DNA of 64,000 nt. Source: CAVQRC01 sp963715045. GTDB taxonomy: Bacteria > Planctomycetota > Planctomycetia > Pirellulales > Lacipirellulaceae. The notes below the pieces were generated by a model. That model was not told the origin of the DNA and made no database searches. It saw only the letters and a list, made by a program, of their open reading frames with translations. Of this stretch, positions 57,958 through 64,000 are shown piece by piece. A program made the translations under genes and the position numbers. The DNA is taken from NCBI GenBank assembly GCA_963715045.1, contig CAVQRC010000039.1, positions 62,001 to 126,000 on the forward strand. Direction: 5' to 3'. Each line of letters opens with the position of its first letter. The first letter of the stretch is position 1.

Positions 57958-59946
57958 TCACGCCCGCACGCGGCGATCGCCGACGCGTTTCGTGAAGCCC
58001 ACCCGGTCGAGATACTCGCACAGCGGCACGGCGTACTTTCGTGATGTGCCGAGCACCTCGCGGATCTCACTGACCGTGACGCCTTCGCCCTCAAGAATCG
58101 GCGCGAGCGTGTCCTTGATAGCGGCCAGCGTTTCGCGGTGCAGGTAGATCTCGTCGGTCAAGCCGACCAGTTCTCCGTCGGCCTCGGCGAGGGCGACCAG
58201 TTGAGGTACCACCGTCTTGTTCTTTGTCGCTTCCTGCTGCAGTTCCTTGATGCTCGGCGGCTGCAATCCGGCATCGCGAATGGTCTCGATCATATGGTCG
58301 AGAAGTTTGTGTTCGCTCTTGGAAAGTTTCGGTCCGCGACCTGGAATCGCGACACCGCGGCCGGCCGCGACGAGCTGGCCGTTGCCGAGCATCCAGCGGA
58401 TCACGGCCTCGACGTTGGCTCCGGGCTCGCTCCGCCGCCGCACGTGCTGAGCAATCCGGGCCGCGTCAAAGCCGCGGACGAGAGGCGCTTCGTCGTGCGA
58501 CTTGTCGACCGCCTTCGCGACGCGTTGGGCGACGTCGGCCGCGGTCTGCGCGTGAATCACCGGCCCCCCCGACGCGGTCGGCGAATCCCCCTCGGCCAGC
58601 CGCAGCAGTTGACCCGCCGCGATCAGTTCGGCGACAACCGCGTCGGCGGCGAGTACTCCCGTGGCGCGGAGCAATTCGAGCGCCGTGGCGCCCCTCCATC
58701 CGGCGAGGTAGACCGCCGCCGCCACCCGCTGCCGGGGATCGGACGACGCCAATTCCGTGGCGAGCCTGACCCGCTGCTGATCCCTGGGACGGATCCTGAT
58801 CGCGCACGGATCAAGGACATGCCCGCCGCCGATGGTACGGATCGGCGACTCGGATCGCAGGACCAGCGGTTGGGCGTTGGTTGCGACCACCGGTTCGGCC
58901 AGAAACAACTGCACGACTGCGGTCTGGCCGGGCTCGAGCTGGCGATGTCGGGTGGCTGCTTCGTCGAATTGGCTGTCACCGTCGCGTTCCTGAACAGCGG
59001 CGGGCATCGCGACGGTGAGAATCGAAACGCTCGCCAGGACCTCTCTGGTGCCGATATGGACGCGGACCCGGCCACGATTCTTAAGTGGACGCGGCGCCGA
59101 TTCCATCAAATCAATGCGTACCGTCAGGCAGCGACTTGGGCACAGGTAACCGGGCGTGGCAAGTTCCTGGCCCCGCTCAATGGCGTCGTGATGGACACCG
59201 GCCAGATTGATTGCCGCCCGTTGTCCACGCGTGACCACTTCGACGACGCGGTCGTGGTTCCGCAAACCGCGAACGCGTACTTCGCCGCCGCCCGGAACCA
59301 GATCAAGCGTGTCGCCGACGTGTGCACGTCCCGAGACAACGGTGCCGGTCACGACGGTTCCGTGCCCTTCGACCGTGAATGAGCGGTCGATTGCCAGCCG
59401 GAATGGGGCCGCGCCAGGCTCGCGGTGCCGGCAGGCTGCGGCTGTGGCCGCGGCGATCGTGAGTTGCTCGCGAACTTCGTCGAGGCCCTCGCCCGTCGGC
59501 GCGCTCGTACGAACAATGGGTGCGGATTCGAGAAACGTTCCGGCAACAAGGTCGCGGACTTCCTGTGAGACGAGATCGACCCATTCATCGTCGGCGACGT
59601 CACACTTGGTCAGGGCGATCACGCCGGCGGGAATATCGAGCAGCCTGAGGATCTCCAGGTGCTCCCGGGTCTGCGGTTTTACCGAGTCGTCGGCCGCGAC
59701 CACGAGCAGTGCGACGTCGAACCCGGTCGCTCCCGCAAGCATGTTGCGGACCAGTCGCTCATGACCGGGGACGTCGACGATCCCCAGCCGGTAGTCCCCC
59801 AGGACGAGCTCGGCAAATCCCAGGTCGATCGTAATCCCGCGGCGTTTTTCTTCCGGCAACCGATCGGTGTCGACGCCGGTCAAGGCGTGGATGAGCGTCG
59901 TCTTGCCGTGGTCGATGTGACCGGCAGTTCCGAGGATCAGGTCCAT
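57958..59946 (-). CDS. selB: Selenocysteine-specific elongation factor SelB
   Basis: SelB carries Sec-tRNA to UGA codons with a downstream SECIS. The N-terminal GTPase has GHIDHGKTTLIHALTG, RRGITIDLGFA, IVDVPGHERLVRNMLAGA (DxPGHE) and ALTKCDVAD. Domains 2 and 3 follow (FTVEGHGTVVTGTVVSG). The C-terminal winged-helix repeats end in ISEIREVLGTSRKYAVPLCE then YLDRVGFTKR, the mRNA-binding fold. Length 662 is normal and the gene is intact. A selenoprotein system implies selA and a tRNA-Sec elsewhere, since neither is seen near here. selD is the next gene upstream on this strand. Confidence 0.9.
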   Translation of the reverse strand: MDLILGTAGHIDHGKTTLIHALTGVDTDRLPEEKRRGITIDLGFAELVLGDYRLGIVDVPGHERLVRNMLAGATGFDVALLVVAADDSVKPQTREHLEILRLLDIPAGVIALTKCDVADDEWVDLVSQEVRDLVAGTFLESAPIVRTSAPTGEGLDEVREQLTIAAATAAACRHREPGAAPFRLAIDRSFTVEGHGTVVTGTVVSGRAHVGDTLDLVPGGGEVRVRGLRNHDRVVEVVTRGQRAAINLAGVHHDAIERGQELATPGYLCPSRCLTVRIDLMESAPRPLKNRGRVRVHIGTREVLASVSILTVAMPAAVQERDGDSQFDEAATRHRQLEPGQTAVVQLFLAEPVVATNAQPLVLRSESPIRTIGGGHVLDPCAIRIRPRDQQRVRLATELASSDPRQRVAAAVYLAGWRGATALELLRATGVLAADAVVAELIAAGQLLRLAEGDSPTASGGPVIHAQTAADVAQRVAKAVDKSHDEAPLVRGFDAARIAQHVRRRSEPGANVEAVIRWMLGNGQLVAAGRGVAIPGRGPKLSKSEHKLLDHMIETIRDAGLQPPSIKELQQEATKNKTVVPQLVALAEADGELVGLTDEIYLHRETLAAIKDTLAPILEGEGVTVSEIREVLGTSRKYAVPLCEYLDRVGFTKRVGDRRVRA

Positions 59947-60094
59947 CGATGATTGCGTGGCGGGTGGTGGAACGTGGGGGACGCGCTGGAGGTGACGCCG
60001 AACCAGGAAATCACAAATGACAACTTACAAATCACAAACAAAGACTCAATTGACAAACTGACAAATCGCACACAACAGTTCGGCGGCCAGGTCA

Positions 60095-60174
60095 AATACC
60101 TACCGAGAGTCTTGCTGTACGCTCCCACGACTATGGACTTCGGCGGCTGAAGCTGGTCTTGGGATCGGCTCTAA
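60095..60174 (-). repeat. 82-bp dispersed intergenic element
   Basis: In minus orientation it reads TTAGAGCCGATCCCAAG and ends with CTCGGTAGGTATTTG, with TAGTCGTGGGAGC in the centre. It lies between selD and selB. The centre and right end are diverged. Confidence 0.6.
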
Positions 60175-60224
60175 AGACTCGTTTGGGATTGGATTACCTG
60201 CGCGGCACAAGACTAATGTAACCG

Positions 60225-62552
60225 TCAACCGCGGAGTTGAGCAGACGGCCCTGGTCGGTGCGGCGACACGACGTCGCGACGGATGATTCTGATTCTCGAA
60301 TCCGTGTCGGCCGATTTTCGCGCGAATCCGATGATTGCCGTCATGGTGTCGCCACCCTCGCGGAGCCGGTCGCGGATCGCCATCGCGTCGGACTCCGGGA
60401 CGGCAATCAGCAGGCCCCCGGACGTCTGAGGGTCGAACAGGGCCGCATAAGCGGGCGTCTCGCGGAGCGGGCCGGACGATCTGCTCGGACTGGAATCAGG
60501 CAGGGCTTCGATGGCTGCCTCGGCGATTCGATTCGCCGGAGCGAGCGTGCTCTCGACACCCGCTCGTACCTGGGCCGCGACGCCGGGGAGCAACGGAATC
60601 GCGGCGAGATCCAGTTCCGCCGAACACTCACTCGCGCGGAGGATCTCGAGCAGATGCCCGGCGAGTCCGAATCCGGTGACGTCGGTCAGTGCCGAGACGC
60701 TGCAATCTGCTCCCGGCTGCCGGGTGAGCAATCGAGCGGCGTGCTCGTTGCTTCGCAGCATCGTGGCCAAAAGCGGTTCCCAGGAATCAGCCGTGAGCGC
60801 GGCCCGCATCTGGGCAGCGAGCAGGATCCCGCTACCCAGTGGCTTGGTCAGCAGGAGTGCATCGCCGTCGCGAACGCCCGCCTTGGTAAGCCATCCTGCG
60901 GTGGGATCGCCGAGCATCGTGAAACCAAGCATGATGTTCGGTCCCTCGATGGTATGGCCGCCGGCGAGCGTCGCGCCCATCCGTCGCAATTCATCGAGGC
61001 TGCCGGTCAGCAAATCCAAGAGCAGCTGCCGCTGTTTGCGAAACGCACCTGGCGGAATCGTGGCGATCGCCACGGCCGCGGTGGGTGTGCCTCCCATGGC
61101 AAAGATGTCGCTGGCGGCATTCAGGACGGCGATGCGGCCGACGAGATACGAATCGTCGAGCGGCGCCGTGAAGAAATCGGCCGTGACCGCAAATCCGCCG
61201 GGCGTGGCCGGGCGAATCACGGCCGCGTCGTCGGGCGTGTCGAGTCCGAGCAGTACTTGCGGATGCTGAGGAATCTCGAGTTCCTCGAGGACGCTGGCGA
61301 GAACGTCGCCGCCGACCTTGGAGCCGCACCCCGCGCACCGCATCGGCGGAGGCGCCTGATCGGCGAGCGGCGGCGATTGCCTCATCGCGGGCCCCGCGAA
61401 CCGATGCTTGTCGATGAAGCGACGATCGATCCAGTCCTTCAGCCACCACGCCCAACGGGCATGTCCTGAGAAGCCCTGGTAGGCGATCACGGCCTTCCGA
61501 TCTGCCGAACTCAACAGCCGCAGAAACCCGCGTTGGGGATGATACGCTCTCAGTTCACGACCCGACACGATGCGTTGCAGGTTGTCCCACAAGACGGGAG
61601 CCTGACGCACGGCGTAAACGCCGGCCTTGGCAGAGGCATCGAGCCTGCCGTCGGGGAATTGAATCGTGCCCGTATCGCCGACCGCGAAGATGGGGCGGCC
61701 GCATGTCGAGCGAAGAGTGGGGTCGGTCAACAGGAAACCGTGTTCATCCTTGGGCAGCGGGAATTGGGCGAGCAGCGGTGGCGCGGCGGCACCCGTCGCC
61801 CAGATCACGAGATCGGCCGCAAGCGTCGTTCCCGAGGTAGTGTGCAATTGGCCCTGCTCCACCCGGTGGACGTCGGTGTTGGTCCACACGTCAATGTTAC
61901 GTGCCGTGAGGAGACGCGCGATCCGTGTTCGAGCTGAAAGGGGCAGATCCTGGCAGACGACTGAACCGCGATGCGCGATTGTCATCACGAGGGGGCGGCC
62001 ATCGAGCCAGGAATGCAGCCGCTTCGGCAGCGCCATGGCGATTTCAACTCCGGCCGCGCCGCCGCCGACGACAACGACGCGAAGCGGTTCGTCAGCTTTC
62101 TTACGGTGGACGGCATCGAGCACGCGGTCGCCGAGCCGCGGCAGAAACGTCTGCATCGGTTTGATCGGAATCACGGTTCCATCAAGCCGCTTCACGCCGC
62201 CGGTCGCAGGCACCGAACCAATTCCGACCGAGAGCACATCGAACGGAAGCGGTGGTCGGTCGTTGAATAGCAACAGCTGTCGGGCCACATCGAGTCCCGT
62301 AACCTGGGCGACGATGAGTCGCGCATCTACGGCGGCGGTAAACTGCACGAGGTCGATTCGCATCCCGGCGCTGTCGTAGAGACCGGCGAGAGTGCCGGGC
62401 AGCATTCCGGAATACATGGCGAACGGGAAGTTCGAAACGCAAGTCAAACGCGCGTTTGGAATCGCCTGCATCCGCCACATGCGGAGGATGTGCGAGTTGG
62501 TGTGGCCGGCACCGAGCAGGACGATGTCGTGATCAGCAAGACGTTGATACAT
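60225..62552 (-). CDS. selD: NADH-dehydrogenase-like flavoprotein fused to SelD
   Basis: The first ~400 residues form a pyridine-nucleotide-disulphide oxidoreductase: IVLLGAGHTNSHILRMW, a second Rossmann motif VVVVGGGAAGVEIAMALP, and a CGRPIFAVGDTGTIQFPDG block. From residue 404 the SelD part starts MRCAGCGSKVGG, where the Cys after AG corresponds to the catalytic Cys/Sec, then GLDTPDDAAVIR, VTADFFTAPLDDSYLVGRIA, AGGHTIEGPNIMLGFTMLGD, LTDVTGFGLAGHLLEIL and FDPQTSGGLLIAVPE. SelD makes selenophosphate. This NDH-SelD fusion is known from other bacteria and some protists. ATG 62552 is used; the frame is open further upstream. No in-frame UGA: the catalytic residue is Cys. Intact, about 775 residues. 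Confidence 0.85.
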   Translation of the reverse strand: MYQRLADHDIVLLGAGHTNSHILRMWRMQAIPNARLTCVSNFPFAMYSGMLPGTLAGLYDSAGMRIDLVQFTAAVDARLIVAQVTGLDVARQLLLFNDRPPLPFDVLSVGIGSVPATGGVKRLDGTVIPIKPMQTFLPRLGDRVLDAVHRKKADEPLRVVVVGGGAAGVEIAMALPKRLHSWLDGRPLVMTIAHRGSVVCQDLPLSARTRIARLLTARNIDVWTNTDVHRVEQGQLHTTSGTTLAADLVIWATGAAAPPLLAQFPLPKDEHGFLLTDPTLRSTCGRPIFAVGDTGTIQFPDGRLDASAKAGVYAVRQAPVLWDNLQRIVSGRELRAYHPQRGFLRLLSSADRKAVIAYQGFSGHARWAWWLKDWIDRRFIDKHRFAGPAMRQSPPLADQAPPPMRCAGCGSKVGGDVLASVLEELEIPQHPQVLLGLDTPDDAAVIRPATPGGFAVTADFFTAPLDDSYLVGRIAVLNAASDIFAMGGTPTAAVAIATIPPGAFRKQRQLLLDLLTGSLDELRRMGATLAGGHTIEGPNIMLGFTMLGDPTAGWLTKAGVRDGDALLLTKPLGSGILLAAQMRAALTADSWEPLLATMLRSNEHAARLLTRQPGADCSVSALTDVTGFGLAGHLLEILRASECSAELDLAAIPLLPGVAAQVRAGVESTLAPANRIAEAAIEALPDSSPSRSSGPLRETPAYAALFDPQTSGGLLIAVPESDAMAIRDRLREGGDTMTAIIGFARKSADTDSRIRIIRRDVVSPHRPGPSAQLRG

Positions 62553-62734
62553 GGCGGGCCGAACCGTGCTCAGAGACCCGCCTGCCAGTTCCCTCAGCGG
62601 GCCACTGGCGAATTCGAAGGAAATGGCCAGCTCGAGTTGAAAGCGGGGTCGGGTCCGGAGAGCACTGTTCCCAATATCCCGTTGGCACAGCGGGCTGTCC
62701 AGATCCGCCTGGCAGCCTTGCGTCAACCGCACCC

Positions 62735-62800
62735 CTGACCCCTCGACTCCTGATTCCTGATCAGCGAAGCGGTCGACCCTGTCAGGACGACCCTGTCAGG
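62735..62800. repeat. Short CCTGAC/CCTGTCAGGACG repeats
   Basis: CACCCCTGACCCCTCGACTCC and two copies of ACCCTGTCAGGACG lie in the gap before the small lipoprotein gene. The second has a GTCAGGACGACCCTGTCAGG pattern and could fold weakly. Confidence 0.4.
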
Positions 62801-62806
62801 ACGCCC

Positions 62807-63052
62807 TTACTCGAAGTCATCCTCCTCTGCCGTGAGACCCACATCGCCCGGGGAGGGAAAGCCGCTCTCGGTCGCCGCTTTCGCGACACGCGAATCCGCA
62901 AACGACTTGGACACCACGCCGGTTGACGAGCAGCCACTGCCTGTCAGCAGCGTGGCCGCGGGCAACAACCAGAGGATCGTGCGACACCATGGAATCCACG
63001 CCGGTGGCGGATCCGCCAAATGATTCGTCAGACGAATAGTGAATTGTTGCAT
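62807..63052 (-). CDS. Small lipoprotein-like protein
   Basis: ATG 63052 starts a basic head and a hydrophobic segment (IPWCRTILWLLPAATLLTGS) with a Cys (SGC) that could be a weak lipobox. The mature part is ~40 residues, acidic at the end (AEEDDFE). Total about 81 residues. It is transcribed toward selD and in the same direction as the next gene. No domain is recognised. Confidence 0.5.
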   Translation of the reverse strand: MQQFTIRLTNHLADPPPAWIPWCRTILWLLPAATLLTGSGCSSTGVVSKSFADSRVAKAATESGFPSPGDVGLTAEEDDFE

Positions 63053-63181
63053 GGGAGCGCAGATGCGAGTGTGGGGAGTCTCAGTACGTGAGATACGTTG
63101 GGATTTGTGTGTTGGACTTTGTGATTTCGGACTCGCGGCGCCGTCGAACAATCGAGTTCCTCGAGAGGCGGCTCCGCAGCG

Positions 63182-63688
63182 TCAGGGGCGTTCCTGCGAC
63201 AGGAACTGGCGAACCGTTTGCGGCTGTTCGTCTTCGGCCGGGCCGAACAACTTGCTCCACATCGATGGTCGCTGCGGGCCGCGATCCGGATTGGCCGCGA
63301 ATGGTGCCGTGAGGGTGATTCGCGTGGAGTTCCACATCCGCTTCGTCTCCGAGTGCAGTTGCACCGCACCTTGCTGCAACTTTCGCGAGCCGGCCTTCAG
63401 GGTGTCGATACCGGCGTTCAGCGATTGGGTGGGTGTCGGCAGGTCCAGACGGAGACCGGGCCATCGTGGCCGAATATCGAAGCTGGCGAGATCGGGTTCC
63501 ACCGGATCCTCGAACGAAGCCTGTTCCGCACCCCGACGGCTCTGCTGTCGGTCAGCAGGCTCCTGCTGGCCCGGCCACAGGCCTAGCCGGGGTAGCTTCC
63601 AGCCTTCCGCCGTGGCGGCGATGGGTGTGCTTAACCCAAGCCCGGTAAGAAAGGTCAACAGGACGACCATCCGAACACGTGCTTGCAT
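63182..63688 (-). CDS. Exported hypothetical protein
   Basis: ATG 63688 with GGAG upstream starts a signal peptide (VRMVVLLTFLTGLGLSTPIA, then ATAEG). The mature ~140 residues contain WKLPRLGLWPGQQEP and PTPTQSLNAGIDTLKAGSRK with LQQGAVQLHSETKRMWNSTR, an amphipathic helix. The C-terminus has SMWSKLFGPAEDEQPQTVRQ. I do not recognise a family. It is probably periplasmic, and it precedes the lipoprotein-like gene on the same strand. Confidence 0.55.
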   Translation of the reverse strand: MQARVRMVVLLTFLTGLGLSTPIAATAEGWKLPRLGLWPGQQEPADRQQSRRGAEQASFEDPVEPDLASFDIRPRWPGLRLDLPTPTQSLNAGIDTLKAGSRKLQQGAVQLHSETKRMWNSTRITLTAPFAANPDRGPQRPSMWSKLFGPAEDEQPQTVRQFLSQERP

Positions 63689-64000
63689 GACCGGTCTCCG
63701 TTCAAAACTAGCTTCTCGGTGAGCCCGCTCCGACGACCTGCGGTACGAATCTGGCCGCTGGGCGGCGGAGTGTCGCAGAACTGCGACCCGTCGTAAAGAC
63801 GAATTGGGGCCCCTTCGTCTTCGTGAGACGGTTGCCTCGCGGATCGCTGGCCGCTGGTGGATTGTTCTGCAGGGCTCGCCTAATATGAGGGGCGTTCGTA
63901 GGCCGCGGGCCGCGACGGAATCTCCCATCTTTCCAACAGCGGCCCTGTCGGCATAGGAGAACTCTCATCGACGTTTCGCAACGACGCTTTGGATTTCTCG
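63689..64000. other. Upstream region to the window edge
   Basis: It should hold the promoter of the exported hypothetical gene. No gene is supported. A GGAGAAC at 63956-63962 near the right edge might be a ribosome-binding site for a plus-strand gene starting outside the window. Confidence 0.3.

Noticed and set aside
57700..62810. A search for tRNA-Sec (selC) near selB and selD
   Set aside because: No cloverleaf with a long variable arm or TCA anticodon could be found in the gaps.

Overview
This window is a GC-rich chromosomal segment from a planctomycete, probably of the order Pirellulales. The evidence is the mix of families. There are LEPR-XLL type N-termini on giant exoproteins, and PEP-CTERM proteins carrying duplicated dockerin-like D-x-DGDxDGDDFLLWQ motifs. 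Two ECF sigma / Ser-Thr kinase-TPR pairs, a TIGR03000-type repeat protein, a secreted isoaspartate methyltransferase and a planctomycete-type TPR protein complete the picture. No plasmid, phage, rRNA, tRNA or CRISPR signature was seen.

Layout. 0-9.8 kb holds housekeeping genes: a TPR protein (cut by the window edge), fused cobA-hemD, a ribbon-helix-helix-like protein, a membrane-anchored trypsin, coaD, an aminotransferase, a secreted PIMT and a Gly/Ser-rich TIGR03000 protein ending at a clear rho-independent terminator. 9.9-15.4 kb holds an HTTM membrane pair, a YdjM-like protein, cvpA, rluB and pyrK. 15.6-40.4 kb is a cell-surface region: a giant subtilase with five repeated Ig-like plus galactose-binding units, HAF-repeat, SBBP-propeller, FG-GAP and DNRLRE-like secreted proteins, and two paralogous ECF sigma / membrane kinase-TPR modules. 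Four copies of a ~265-bp repeat sit at gene ends there. 40.7-43.9 kb has a TIM-barrel protein, a UbiA prenyltransferase (Ebo-like pairing) and a THUMP-like methyltransferase. 44.1-53.6 kb is one chemosensory cluster: cheW, soluble PAS-MCP, cheR, cheA, cheC-like, cheD, cheY, cheB and a receiver-PP2C phosphatase, with overlapping starts and stops. 53.9-64 kb carries conserved hypotheticals, DUF502, a carbohydrate-binding-like exoprotein, a half-length MFS transporter, selB, a selD fused to an NADH-dehydrogenase-like flavoprotein, a small lipoprotein-like gene and a secreted hypothetical.

Many genes are interrupted by single-base frame changes although the protein continues in another frame. This is densest at 15.6-53.6 kb and almost absent at 9.8-15.4 and 53.9-63.7 kb. 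I treat most of these as consensus indels and annotate whole genes across them; start and stop positions inside those genes are therefore approximate.

Repeats are the most distinctive non-coding content. An ~82-bp imperfectly palindromic intergenic element occurs in seven copies. A ~265-bp element with two hairpin pairs supplies the last codons (SKPGFFR/SKPGFVR) and stop of three exported proteins. Short degenerate tandem repeats fill four convergent gene junctions.
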